Shown here: in pieces, positions 1 to 11,363 of the stretch | Numbering within the stretch: position 1 is the first letter of the stretch | Layout: each line of letters opens with the position of its first letter | Source: Saccoglossus kowalevskii | Lineage: Eukaryota > Hemichordata > Enteropneusta > Harrimaniidae | DNA length: 55,892 nt | NCBI RefSeq assembly: GCF_000003605.2 | Contig: NW_003155748.1 | Span: 1 to 55,892 of the forward strand | Direction: 5' to 3' | The notes under the pieces: model-generated | What the model was told of the DNA's origin: nothing | What the model saw: the letters and a program-made list of their open reading frames with translations, nothing else | The model's database searches: none | Position numbers and translations under genes: made by a program

Positions 1-299
1 TGGCTGGAGCTTTAGTTTATATGGACATGGTAAATGGCAAACTAGATGGTCAGAAAGTAATAAAAATAATCACAGCTTTACTCCACCCACCCCACTATGA
101 AGTAAAAGGCTGTTTATAAGGCCATGTATGATGGTTTCATTTTTCTTATGGAAAACAATTTTAATTAAAAACTTCTATGCTCCTGTACCCAACCGTGGGG
201 GTTCATCACACTAAACAACAGGTGTCACTATTACTAAGATAAATGTACTTTTTTTTCATTAAAATTACTGATATATATATATATATATGGTCTTTATTT
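1..299. other. AT-rich sequence, no gene seen
   Basis: I see no coding or RNA gene here. A short TA dinucleotide run lies near 272-288, just before the 3' end of the minus-strand LINE fragment. Confidence 0.5.
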
Positions 300-1885
300 A
301 GAATAGAACGCCATCGGCCCATAATATTTACATACATTATTTTAATCAATTGACAATTCTTGTAGCTCTTTTCGCAATTTCATTGCGTGAAAAGTAAAGG
401 CTCCCAGTCTTTGAAGAAGATCTGTATTTTTTGTAGCCATTAATTTGTAATATTCACTGACTGTTGAGGGATAAAAAAATAGCAGGAATATATTTTATTC
501 TCAAATTAATAAAAAAGGAACACATAAGTAAAAAAAGGTATTCATTTTCAATGTTGTTACTGTTACAAAGCAAGCACATGCGTTCACTCCTATCTACATT
601 ATTTTTTATCTGTCTCAATACGAAGATAGTGGCATGAACAGCGGAGTCGAGCGAACATTTGAACATGAGAATGAACTTTCACACAAAATAAATACTGTTC
701 AGGTTCCAAAGAAAATTTAAATTCCCTATAAAATGTCAGTTTCTCTAAAGTACATACCTGGCTGAACCAATCAGTATATAGAACTTGTTTCATTTTTTTC
801 TTAAAAATGCGCAAAAACACATTTACGTTATTTACAGTTTGTGATTCCCAAACATCATCTAAGTTACATAAGAATAATATTTTTTTAACATGACTAAACC
901 AGGTTAACCTGGATCTAAGATTGGATTTTTAAATATTATACAACATAAGGTAGCATTTTTGTTTTGGGTAACGGGTTTCCGGCATTTTTTTAAATATTTT
1001 TTTCCAATACCTAATGCATTTTAATGCTGTATGAAAATAAATAGGAAATCTTTCACACTCGCCCTAGACTGCAGCATTTGGAGCATTGCAGAGATACCAA
1101 AAAATAACGACAGGCTAGAAATTGTACACGTTCCAAACATAAATGATTTTCAAAGCCCCATACCTCGGAACCATTAGTTAATATTGGTAACACCATAGTG
1201 TCAAACATTTTAAAAAATACATCAAAAGATAGCATACCTGTAATTTGTGTAACCCTGGTATTATTAAAAATTCCTTCTTTGCCTGTTGTAATAATATTTT
1301 TGTTGCTTCAGATCAAGAAAGTCGGTTTGAGAAAATAACACCTAAATATATATAATATGGCACCACTTTGATTTGTTCCCCATCGTAAGTCCATTTCTCA
1401 TTTTTTGAAAGTTGACGCCCAGCTTTAAATACAATCACTTTAGTTTTAGATAAATTTACAATTAGTTTCCACTTATTACAATAGGAACTCAGTGTGTTAA
1501 AGTGTCCCTGTAAGACAATGACAGTGTCAGAAAATAAAGCGACATCATCTGCAAAAAAGCAAGCACATAATTTCAACCAAATCAGGTGTAAGTTGTATTC
1601 CCTCTGAGCCCCAGAATGTAACTTGTGCGCCAATTCATTTATAAAAAACAAGAACAAGAAGGAGTTAGGCATACAACCCTGACGCACACCGGTTGGGCAG
1701 TTAAAATAATCAGTACAACTAGTAATAGACGTGCACACGCACGACTTGACATCTTTGTACATAGCATAAAGCATTTTGAACATTTTACCTGTAACACCAC
1801 CCCTCAGAAGAATATACCACAATCGTTGGCGTTCAATCGTGTCGAGGCCTTGGAAAAATTGACAAATGCACAGTAAAAATTTCCA
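300..1885 (-). mobile_element. Decayed non-LTR retrotransposon (LINE), C-terminal half of ORF2
   Basis: Read on the minus strand, 1885-1313 encodes part of a reverse transcriptase: a fingers/palm stretch with PTGVRQGCMPNSF, then the catalytic box as FADDVAL, then KTKVIVF and YLGVIFS. Past a break, 1235-1053 gives a post-RT thumb region (FDTMVLPILTNGSEVWGFE). The 666-454 segment carries a terminal Cys/His motif (CLLCNSNNIENEYLFLLMC) of the kind found after the RT in many LINEs, although the histidine is replaced. Frame changes and stops separate the pieces, and a frameshift near 1845 splits the motif just upstream of the RT, so the copy is dead. The 5' side stops where the Penelope-like fragment begins. 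I cannot assign the clade by eye. Confidence 0.85.
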
Positions 1886-1892
1886 CGTTTTT

Positions 1893-2370
1893 TAGACAGA
1901 TGTTTTTGGGTGATCGGTTTGCTGAGCATCTACGGCAAACTAGACAGAAAAATCGTTATTATCCGGTTTCACTTCATTTTAATTCTAGTGGACATAATAT
2001 TACAGATATGTCTATTTCTGATGTATGTGTTGTCAATGGCAACGAAAATCAGCTCAGGCGTGTCGAGGAGGAAACTATATTCCGCCTTGGAACTAAAGAA
2101 CCCCATGGTATTAACAAACAGTTCAACTCATTTGTTGAGCTCACTACCTAAGGCGCGTTATTTGTTCTACTGTAGAATTTTTTGTGATTCTAACTTATAG
2201 TTCATGCGCGTTCTTACGTTCCTATGTTCTACCTGTACGTTATCACACTTGCTTCTATGCTATCGATAAAGAGCCATTGCTCGAAACGTCTAGCTATTTT
2301 TAATAGTTATTTAGGACTACGATTACCAAATATTATCTTCTATATATCATACTTGTCGGTCCGAGCAGCG
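1893..2370 (+). mobile_element. 5'-truncated Penelope-like element: GIY-YIG endonuclease C-terminus and 3' tail
   Basis: The open frame at 1900-2151 encodes LGDRFAEHLRQTRQ, then PVSLHFNSSGHNITDMSI, then EEETIFRLGTKEPHGIN. This is the C-terminal part of the GIY-YIG endonuclase that follows the reverse transcriptase in Penelope-like retroelements. The GIY and YIG strands and the whole RT are missing, so the element is truncated at its 5' side, directly against the LINE in the opposite orientation. The 3' noncoding tail contains a short palindrome (GAGCCATTGCTC, about 2270-2281) followed by GAAACGTC. That layout is familiar from tails of such elements, from memory rather than a search. The family call is fairly firm and the right boundary is approximate. 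Confidence 0.75.
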
Positions 2371-3018
2371 TTTATTTATTTAAAATATAGATAACAGGTG
2401 CAAACACTATCTCTTTTGAATGCTTAGCAAGATTTAGCAGAGCTGTACATAAATAATAAAAAAAACATGGTGAAAAAAAGAAATGACAGGATCTCCATAT
2501 TATGCACTATATTTAACTTTTTACATAACATTGTTATGCAATTAGCAATTATCTCAGCTTCTTTTTAGTGCACATTCCAGAACTTTAAAAAAAATAGCTC
2601 CTAGAGGCTTTGCCCTTTTGTTTTGAAATTTTCACAAATGATTGACAATGTGTTTATCTTCAAAACGCCGTCGGGACATTGTTTTTAGTTGAATAGTGTT
2701 ACAGCAATCGTACAGAAAACTAGCCTGGAATTTAATTTATGCATAAACTTGAAGTAGTGAAATTTGAGCTGCTGCCCTACAAAATTGACAACTGGTAGAC
2801 AGTTTTCAAGACGACACTTTCTTCATAGTAAACAGATGTACCCATAAACCAATTTTTGACAGGAAACAGAAGCATGGTTTAGGATTTTTTTTAAATCAAC
2901 AAAACTTTAAAATTCATACAATACGCTTTCTGAAAATATATAGTTTTGTGAACAAGGGAGGTCATCTTGGTTTCCTAATTAACTAATTAAAATACCTGTC
3001 AGGTAAACTCTACCTTAA
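2371..3018. other. Intergenic, no recognised feature
   Basis: AT-rich DNA with no long open frame and no repeat that I could match elsewhere in the window. Confidence 0.4.
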
Positions 3019-3176
3019 ACCACATTTTATACCACAAGTCGTCCGGTCAATGACATAATTAACCCCCAATAACACTCTTTAATACACTCGTGAAATTGTG
3101 TCTATTAATATATGCAATTTATTGTGCATAACCTGTATATGTGAAGTTTGTAATTGATCAATAAATTTCTGGGAAT
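3019..3176. repeat. Dispersed ~157-bp repeat, copy 1
   Basis: From CCACATTTTATACCACAAG to TGATCAATAAATTTCTGGG this matches 25720-25876 almost base for base, including a long stretch through the middle. Similarity stops abruptly at both ends of both copies. Here the repeat adjoins the GC-rich ORF block; at 25.7 kb it stands alone. It may be the terminal part of the element whose ORFs follow, or an independent SINE or solo terminus. Confidence 0.75.
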
Positions 3177-3311
3177 TATTTATGTACACCGGCACAATCT
3201 GTGTACGACAGAGATATGTGGCCATGGGTTCGGCAGTTGCAGGGGGGGTGCTCTCTTCTCCCATGAGGCTAGTTTTCCAAGGCCTGAAGTAGTCACTAAG
3301 TTGTGACCTGG

Positions 3312-4085
3312 TCACTCGCCGAACACATGCCTGTCCCCCCGGTTGCAGAGGTGAGAGTCAAACATGCTTCCCCCGCTGCCGGGGTAGATGTCCGGCCAGG
3401 GAGGGTGAGGAGCCACCACCTGGCTCTTTCCTCCCTGGGGACGCACCACTAATCTTCCCTCCCGTGGAAGGGTATGAGTGCTTGCCTCCTGCCTGACTCT
3501 GGCTAGTGGACGCCACTCTAGGGCATTGTGTTTTCTGTGCTTGGGGTGCCCTCCGCTTGCCCTTGGCAGGGCCAACTGGCTAGCGGATTCGATCTGAACC
3601 CTCTGGTTTATTGCACTCCAAAGCTCCGATACTGAACCCACCATTCCCTGAACAAAGAGGGTGGAAGATGCCCAGTCTGCGTCACTGAGGTGGGGATGCA
3701 CTCCCTGACTCAGCTTGTCGATGAAAACATGTGTGTCTAAGGTCGCATCTCGTAGCACAGTAGTGGCCCGACCAAAAGTGCTAGGAGGTTGGTGTGTTCT
3801 GCCTCTGAGGTCTCCAGTGTCCTGGGCATACACAATAATGCGCTCAAGCAACTCTGCCCTCAGGGCTGGATGGGTCGTCTCCGAATGAGCTGGCGAGAAC
3901 GCCCATGAAACGCGGCTGTCCCCCTTTGCCCGATTTGCCAAACGGAACTGGGGTCTGGGGAAGAAGCCTTGGGATCCGGTTGGGGGTGTTTTGGTCTCAT
4001 TCCACGTTATGGGGTCTGATCCCGAAACCACACCGACAGGGTAACGTTTGGGCCAGCGGGAAGTGTTGCCTAAGGTTTTCCCCAC
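3312..4085 (-). CDS. Unrecognised 257-aa ORF, gag-like candidate
   Basis: An open frame of 257 codons in the GC-rich block. A middle section reads like a folded helical domain: ELLERIIVYAQDTGDLRGR, then FGRATTVLRDATLDTHVFI, then GMVGSVSELWSAINQRVQ. The ends are low-complexity and rich in P, G and R. The ATG near 4085 is only the first ATG in frame; the true start may lie upstream, because the 4948-4295 ORF points the same way. There are no zinc knuckles, protease or RT motifs. The helical segment and setting fit a structural protein of a retroelement, but this is inference. Confidence 0.35.
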   Translation of the reverse strand: MGKTLGNTSRWPKRYPVGVVSGSDPITWNETKTPPTGSQGFFPRPQFRLANRAKGDSRVSWAFSPAHSETTHPALRAELLERIIVYAQDTGDLRGRTHQPPSTFGRATTVLRDATLDTHVFIDKLSQGVHPHLSDADWASSTLFVQGMVGSVSELWSAINQRVQIESASQLALPRASGGHPKHRKHNALEWRPLARVRQEASTHTLPREGRLVVRPQGGKSQVVAPHPPWPDIYPGSGGSMFDSHLCNRGDRHVFGE

Positions 4086-4294
4086 CCGGGGGCCTTAAGT
4101 GTTACGTCCTCCGCAGCTGACCAACGTCCGCCCATCAACACCGTTTGCTTGTCCTGCGCCCCACTCCACACTCAGACGAACAGGGAGAGACGTGCCGAGA
4201 GGGAGAGAGGGGTTGCTTTGGATCCAGACGCCCGTGATCCCATAAGCGTTGAAACAACCTTAGGTGGTCACCTTAGGATCAATGGTGGGGGTAT

Positions 4295-4948
4295 TTACAT
4301 CATATCACTGAGATCGATGATACTCCGCATCACTCCAAAAGCGTTGCTCACCGAGTTATTACGGATGGAAGACTCTGAGGGACCACCCAGAGTACCAGCT
4401 GTATCCGGCTGGGAACAGGGATTCTCCGGGAGAGACGTGTTTGAATGCAAACATGCTTTCGTGTTCCACCGAGGGGCCGCAGTGGAGACAGCTTGCTCCG
4501 ACTGCATCTGATCTACCCGGTCTGCCAAGGACGCAATTGCCCCAACAGTCCTTGGACCAAAGCCCTCAACCCGGAGGCAAACCCGGCGCCGAGCGAGGAA
4601 GGGTCCACAAAGGGACCCGCCACGGGCCCAAAGAAGAAAAACCGCCGGGGGCACAGCCTCGCTGCAGCCGGTAAAATCGGGTAAACCACCACCTGAAAAA
4701 ACAGACTGTGAGGATGCCCTCCGTTCAGCGGCGGGGGGGGGGGGAGACCGAGAAAAATGTTGGTACCTCCACAACACCAGCAGCCGAGCGTGAGGACTTT
4801 CCACTTGTGCCAAACACGCACTCACTTTAACTGATTTGTTTACTGGATGCGCGACCTTGCTGTGAAGAAAATGAGCGACGCAGTCAGTCACTGCACAGTC
4901 GACTCGAAACACGAGGAGAAAAACGGCAGCGAGCCCTGGTGCTGTCAT
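4295..4948 (-). CDS. Unrecognised 217-aa ORF upstream of the gag-like ORF
   Basis: A minus-strand frame whose last third (VGAIASLADRVDQMQSEQ, then DTAGTLGGPSESS) looks like a short coiled-coil followed by a disordered linker, as in many gag-type proteins. The first two thirds are C-, P- and R-rich and may not be translated. It ends 209 bases before the start of the next ORF on the same strand, so the two could be pieces of one broken reading frame. Function not recognised. Confidence 0.25.
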   Translation of the reverse strand: MTAPGLAAVFLLVFRVDCAVTDCVAHFLHSKVAHPVNKSVKVSACLAQVESPHARLLVLWRYQHFSRSPPPPAAERRASSQSVFSGGGLPDFTGCSEAVPPAVFLLWARGGSLCGPFLARRRVCLRVEGFGPRTVGAIASLADRVDQMQSEQAVSTAAPRWNTKACLHSNTSLPENPCSQPDTAGTLGGPSESSIRNNSVSNAFGVMRSIIDLSDMM

Positions 4949-4950
4949 TA

Positions 4951-5375
4951 CATCTATTCATTTCTAAATACATAGATCAAGCATAAAATGAGACAACATA
5001 CATGAGGGAAGAGAATTACAGTAGTAAAAGTTTCCCCAACGAAACCAACAAGTGGCGCCGGGTTTTAATTTCTTTGTTGTGGAAAAAAAAATATTACACA
5101 CAAAGGGGAAAACGACACAAGGGTAAAGAAGACAAGTAAAACTTATCCTACCAGTAAGATGAAAGAAGAGTGATTGTACAGCCGTCTATGGCGCTGCCAT
5201 GTGGCGGTCACGTGGGTTCGTGACATAAGAGTAAAAGAATCTTGGGGTCATGGGGCTTCCCCTGAACTAGATTCTATCACTCAGTCACCGGCAGAATCGC
5301 TGATTAATGCCTACAGTTCAAAATAGTCATTTTGACTGACCGGAGTCTATGGTGGGTAATTGAACGTAGTGAATT
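4951..5375. other. Intergenic, no recognised feature
   Basis: Unique sequence between the GC-rich block and the left edge of tandem unit A. No gene or repeat copy seen. Confidence 0.4.
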
Positions 5376-5654
5376 GAAATGTTTGTAATGGAAATACCAT
5401 AATCAATCCACTTGAAATGATTACGGTGCGTGACAAGATAGAAAAGGTTGTTTTGTGGCAAATATTCATTCATAGTTTCTAGGGTAACCACATCAATTTG
5501 GAGAGTTGAGGTTTTTGAGGCGTTGATGAATAAAAGGGCATAGTTCCAAAAGTCGTACCTACACTTTATGCAAATTTGTTTAAAATTATGCTAATTTGTT
5601 CATGACGTGGCAGTTTCTGTGCTCATGAATATTTATTAATTTGTGGGTCAATAC

Positions 5655-5722
5655 ATGGGAAGTGAACCCGGGTCCTACTGATCACGATGTAGACAACTGA
5701 CACACAAGACCACGATGGACTG
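5655..5722 (-). repeat. tRNA-like (SINE-type) segment
   Basis: On the minus strand, CCATCGTGGTCTTGTGTGTC resembles the start and A box of a tRNA, and GGACCCGGGTTCACTTCCC resembles the B box. No cloverleaf can be closed convincingly, so this is a tRNA-derived relic rather than a tRNA gene. A near-identical copy lies at 14606-14680 in unit B. Confidence 0.35.
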
Positions 5723-6019
5723 GCTGGTTGTTCTTGCAAGAGTGTGTATATTTAGTGTGTATATATAAAGATATACAACATATTTCTATTATTGAGTCAC
5801 AATTGTTAAAAATATTACCAATTTCTCCTTGTGTAAACTATATGCATGCCATTACCCGTTAGTGTACATCTTGCCAATTTGGTGTTTGCCATTTGCAATG
5901 CCCATACCTGACCCGACCCTAACCCTAATGCCAATACACATTAATAATTGTGTTCAATAATAATACTCTCTTGTGCACTGTCTGCGGGTAAGTTGGAATG
6001 ATGTTAAATGATTAAACAA

Positions 6020-6545
6020 CTCTCGTTTAATTATTTTCCACCATTACAAGTTGTTAAATTGAGTGAATAAATGTATGGACAAATATTTGAGACTTATTTT
6101 GATGTATAAACAACTGGCGTTTGATTAATTCCCACCAATACAAGTTGTTAAATTGGGAGAATAATGTATGGACAAATATTTGATACTTATTTTGGTGAAA
6201 GCAGGTCTCGTTTAATTATTTTCCACAAGTACAAGTTGTTAAATTGAGAGAATAAATGTGTGGACAAATATTTGAGACATATTTTGGTGTAAATAACTCG
6301 TGTTTGATTAATTCCCACCATTACAAGTTGTTAAATTTAGAGAATAAATGGATCGACAAATATTTGAGACATATTTTGGTGTAAATAACTCGTGTTTGAT
6401 TAATTCCCACCATTACAAGTTGTTAAATTCAGAGAATAAATGTATGGACAAATATTTGATACTTATTTAGGTGTAAAGAACTCGTGTTTGATCAACTTCC
6501 ACCAATGCAAGTTGTTCAAATAATGAAATAAATCTACTGGTAGCA
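6020..6545. repeat. ~92-bp tandem repeat array, six copies in unit A
   Basis: The word CAAGTTGTTAAAT recurs near 6047, 6141, 6232, 6324 and 6415, with a degenerate last copy near 6508. Each is followed by GAATAAATGTATGGACAAAT and a TTTGGTGTAAA spacer, giving a period of about 91-94 bp. Unit B has about two copies on each side of an inserted element (15000-15164 and 16417-16570). Unit C has none. Confidence 0.8.
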
Positions 6546-8973
6546 TTGGATATTTGATTTAATTGTAAAGCTTTTCTAACAAAATGTTAACATCTGAATT
6601 TGAACCCTCAATCAACAATTCCACAGACACCGTATAAATACCACAACACCACACAAGATATTCGTCTGTTTCCTGAATTGTTTTCGTAATATAGGGAGCG
6701 TCATTATGACCCAGTTTCAATAACACCGCCATTTTGCAACGAAGTGCGTAACCCTTGGCGTGACCCCACTGACTATATGATCGTTCTGTTCAACTGTTAA
6801 GATAGGATTTATTACCGTTATTATCATTATATTGTCACGTGATTTGTTTTACCTTATGTGTCTTAAGTATCTTTATTGTAATTTGTATATACCAATTAGT
6901 ATACATGTATACTGAGCAAACGACCCCGATTGAAGGTCATGTATTTTGTGACGTCACCAATTCGTGTGTGGATAAGGCTTCTGAAACTGTGCCAATAAAT
7001 GTAATAAGATATGCTTGCATTACATTATCAAACTGTGTCGATTCTATAATTTGCATTATATTGAGCTACGATAAGTTACTGCATCCGAGCATATTGGTTT
7101 CGTCCCATATAGTCGTCCATGTATTTAATTCAATTCAGTAACAACCACGTGAATAGATCATCGGCCTCTGCCCTAGTCTACAATAGCCGAAAAGCCACAG
7201 ACACGCGTGAAGTAGTGCTTGCTTTGTTATGAGTTATACACTTATTTCAGAAATGTAGATACCGTCTTACAGCGTGTAATTATTTCTGAACTGAACATAT
7301 AACCGATAAAAGCGTGCACTACTTCACGGTAACTGTGACGCAAAGCCGAGGTCACGTCACAGAAGTCATATGTCTTATTACTCCGTCACAAAATGTTAAT
7401 AAAGATATGACCACTTTATCGATTAAAAATATTGATAGCATACTTACGATTGAAAATCGAACGTTGGTGAGTGATGAAATTATTGATAATGACAGTGAAA
7501 ATTGACCCACTTAAAATCACATCACATGGTTTCGTCAAAATGGAGTCACTGAAAACATCGCCCTCTACACACTAATATGATGATAACTTCGTTTTGGCTT
7601 GGCCATCATGACACTACGAGCATTACATGCAACTCCCTTCTTCTTCCGATAATATTTCTGAGAATAAGTTCTAATCTAAAGATATGAAATGAGGATCAAA
7701 TATGCAATCCAGAGTTTCCAATTATGTTTTTTGTGTATTTTTCAAATTCTAAATACTCTCTTTTTTCTTTGCGTCTACAGTTCCTTCAGCCTGGGGTGGG
7801 TCGGTGGATCAATATGGGGGTACCCTGTTTTTTTATTTTGCGAATGGGAGGGCACCCTGTTTTTTGTATCGTGAATGGTGGTCGCCATATTTTCCAGAAT
7901 TGACACATGCACTTATGAATATATTTTCAAAAAATTATTTTTAACAAAATATAAAAAGTTAATCGTACAAGTTCTGAATAATAACTATTACCTATATTGC
8001 CTATACATTTTTTGATAAAAAAATAAGTTATAGGCTAAATATTTTGGGGTTGAAGTTGCCAAATATATAACAAATTATGATATGCGGCTTGAGCCCCAAT
8101 TATACTATTAAGTTTAACACATCCCAAGTCCATGTGCTGCTGATATTAGATTATTTTATTTGAAGTCTGAAGTCTGAAGGCACCATTGTGTTGGATATTT
8201 ACTGGATTTATCAAATTATAACAGGAGACAGAAAGATAACAAAGCAATTAGTACAAAGAGCCGTGACAGTTTTTGTTTAGCAAATCAAAAAAAGTTGATT
8301 TTGTGAAATTGCTGATTTATAAATTAAAATAAATGATGAAAAAGTAAATAAAGTGTTTTATTTTTAACTTTTAAATATGCATCTTTTGCTCTGTAAAATA
8401 CCAAAATTCAACACAAATTTAAGCAAAATCAATGTGTCCTTGTTTTCATTAGCAGAGACTGTGCTTCGGATGTAAAGCATTCCTGGTCTATAAGATATTT
8501 CAAATCCAAATTAGTTTTCAAATAGTTCAAACCGCCTAGATTCAAATCTTTTTTTCCTATTTTATAAGGACGTTTATCAAGTGAGTACTCCTGAGCTTTG
8601 CTTTTATTTACTATTGTTAGCAACATAGAATTCCCTCCTTCCTGTGGTCGTTTTTTTTACTTAATGCTTCCTCTCCTCCTAAGGTCTAATAAATGCAAAC
8701 ACTAAATATTATGTCAAAATTATGGCAAACCAGGATATTTGCACTGCACATATAATACATTAATGTTTCTTTGTTTTTTCGGGGGGGGGGGGTCAGCATG
8801 TTTTAAAATATAATGATGGGTCGGGTGACCCACTTTTTTTCTATTTGACAGGGGGTGGGTAAACTGAGATTTACAAAATGGAATCTGCCGACCATCCCCC
8901 CTCCCCAGGCCGAAGTAACTGACCCTTAGTAGTATTTGTTTGTCACTTCTATTTCCCCTGGGCACACAGTGCA
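6546..8973. other. Noncoding part of unit A
   Basis: 6989-7600 is shared with units B (from about 19650) and C (from about 26684). Its open frames, for example 6839-7141, are not kept intact between copies, so I do not call a gene. 7783-8815 occurs only in A: it opens with G-rich text and a doubled ACCCTGTTTTTT motif and ends after a G-run near 8780, and looks like an insertion of unknown type. Confidence 0.5.
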
Positions 8974-9140
8974 GAGAACAGCCATTGGTGGCGCTGTATA
9001 GTTTCAAAGTCTTTAGTGGCTCGCAAAGGCACATATACAGCATAAGTTTAGTATGGTAGACAATGTGTACAGTCTTCAAATAACCACAATAGACAGGGTG
9101 AAGGTCAATTAATAATTCCACATTAAATTAATATTCAAGA
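8974..9140. other. 167-bp block identical between units A and B (copy A)
   Basis: Every base from GAGAACAGCCATTGGTGGCG to TAATATTCAAGA matches 20956-21122, although the sequence on both sides has diverged visibly. On the minus strand the block keeps an open frame beginning MELLIDLHPVYCGYLK in both copies. It could be an exon, a regulatory element, a small mobile element or a recent gene-conversion tract. I cannot tell which. Confidence 0.6.
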
Positions 9141-11363
9141 TATATGTGCACGCAGTGCAGGTACTTCTGGTTGTTCTCAGGTATTCCACAACGCATGCGT
9201 GACAGTGCCCTAGTATAGTTGGTGAAAGCGCTCGTTGATCTTGGAAGGGTAACCTAACATACCCACCCAGTGTTGTTGTCTATGAATCTACATCTACATA
9301 CACTTACACTTAGTGAGAATATCCTTTGAATATCATGTTCAATTTTCTCACACCCAAAGTCTGGCATCACTATCATTTTGTTATAACTCCATTCACAATC
9401 ATCTACCAATTTCCAGTTCTGGTTCCCAAAACTCTGGATAAGGTTTTCTAAATAATGTATACATGTATTTGATAGATATTATGATTGTTCATAAAGTTCA
9501 ACAACATAGGGACATCAATGAAGTTATCACCATTCCCGTGAATAAGCAGTGGTTCAACAAAACGTTTACGTTGAATTTATTTATTGGCATGTGCTTTGTT
9601 CTATGTGTACATGGTTCAGATTATGTACATACTTCTTGGCGACACCATCCATTGGGTTCATAGGCAAAGAGAATTGGAACACCCACTCCAAAACAGGAAA
9701 TGAATATATACTCTATGATCCGCTGTGACAGTTTCTTGTGTTTCACCCTTAGTTATACATTTTTATTAGTTCAACACCATTACACTTATATTCAGCATCT
9801 TGTGATTCCACGAGGTCGGAAACGACTTCAGCGACTTGTACTACAACAGTATAATGAAATAAATTCACACGACGTTTGGCTACATTGCTGTCAGTGAAAG
9901 GTATGTTTGCATAAACACAATAGGCTCTATTTAGTGCATTGTCGTGCATATCATGGAACGACCATGTATTCTTGAAACACATGTTTATATAAATATCACA
10001 ACTAAACCCCTATAAGTAGGGATTATAGATAATGACTACCAATACGAGAGTCATGGTTCGAACGCTCAGAAATGAACGATATATTCATATTTCAATAATT
10101 GAGAAAGAACTGTTTTTAGCATCTAAAATACCAAACCCTTCAGTTCAGAAATGATTAATGTATTAATGCTTGAAATTGCAGTGGAAGTTGAACCCAGCAA
10201 GACAAAGTGTGTATTAGAGTGATTTTATTCCACTTGTTTTTTTACCCCCATAACACGAATGTCAAATTATGGTTGTGAATACGACTGAATATTATGAGAT
10301 TATGCCATCCATATTCATATTACAACTGTTAACTGCATTCCCATTCTGAATGTCATTGCAGATACACTTGACGGTTTGTATACTAGCTGTATTTCTGAGA
10401 CAGTTTTAAATCAGATTCGGACAAAAATGCGTGAGGCATTCTACACTTGATTAATACTTGATCACAAGCGTACAATTTATTATAGTAGTTACTTCAGATA
10501 TACAAGTTTTCTTCTACTGAATGCAAAGTCATAACAAACACTGATTGCTTAACGTCTTCCAAGAAGTAGTCCAATGTTCCAAAGAAAATTGGTAGGGAGA
10601 TCATAGTCTTAGCACATGGGCATATGTTTACAGCAAAACAGACAAATCTTCTAGCTTTTGCACAAAAATTACACAATTTTGAATCGTTTACATTGTATTC
10701 ATAATATTATTAAAATGACATTTGTTTGATGGTTATGTCTACAATATTGATAATTAATGCAGGATTACACTCATTTTAATTCACATCTACCATTCTGAGA
10801 AATGAATAGGATAATTTGGAATTCCATGTCGGAGGTATATCCTGAAAAATTACGAACAATTGTTACATATATATTTTTTATAATGAGGTGTTATAATATA
10901 TATTAACGTGTTTATTTTATTTTTTTGGAATTTGAATAATCCAGAGTAGCATCCTAGTTTACACTTCGTGCAAATTATTCACTGTTGCAAAAATCGATGT
11001 TTTCTTTCAACAATATATTGCCTATATGTTCACAAAATTGAAGTAATACCAAAAATGTTAATTATATATTCCAGTTGTCTGTTCAATGACATAAAAACAG
11101 ACATACAAATACAGATATAGATAGAAAGAGAGACAGACATGCTAAAGACTATACATCAACATAGATCAGTATTTATCTAAACTAATATGCTTTAAAAAAT
11201 ACAGACAGCCATTTTCAGAAATTATTAGTAATTTGTTCACATTTCTCTCCACACACTATTTGTTAATTTGAAAAACTTAAACCTTGTAGCAGTATAGCCT
11301 TAATTCTTCTACTTTGTCTGAACCCAGCATGCAAAATGTAATGTGTTATTTCAATGAACTTAT
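9141..11363. other. Noncoding DNA 3' of the zinc-finger gene, unit A
   Basis: Mostly homologous to 21123-23204 in unit B. 9318-9712 is absent from B: the flanking CACTTAGTG and CCGCTGTGACAG are nearly adjacent there. A weak tRNA B-box-like string (GGTTCGAA) lies near 10055; its unit B counterpart near 21645 reads GGTTCGAACCC. No convincing coding frame. Confidence 0.45.

Larger units (their letters stand above)
3177..4950 (-). mobile_element. GC-rich block with minus-strand ORFs, probably a retroelement remnant
   Basis: This block is clearly richer in G and C than both flanks, with sharp transitions near 3200 and 4950. It holds two long minus-strand frames (4948-4295 and 4085-3312) and a shorter one continuing to 3079. 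The sequence is proline-, arginine- and serine-rich and does not resemble an exon of the neighbouring genes. Base composition, stacked same-strand frames and the matching repeat at one edge suggest an inserted element. A tyrosine-recombinase (DIRS-like) retroelement gag region is my best guess, but I see no RT, integrase or recombinase motif. Confidence 0.45.

Noticed and set aside
5050-5070. TGGCGCCGGG resembling a retroviral primer-binding site
   Set aside because: No LTR boundaries or adjacent gag/pol reading frames in the matching orientation. Short chance match.
6839-7141. Plus-strand 100-aa ORF in unit A
   Set aside because: The homologous DNA in units B and C does not keep the frame, so coding is unlikely.
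8429-9121. Minus-strand ORFs as a separate gene
   Set aside because: Only the 167-bp part is conserved with unit B and the remainder diverges. Kept as a conserved block, not a gene.
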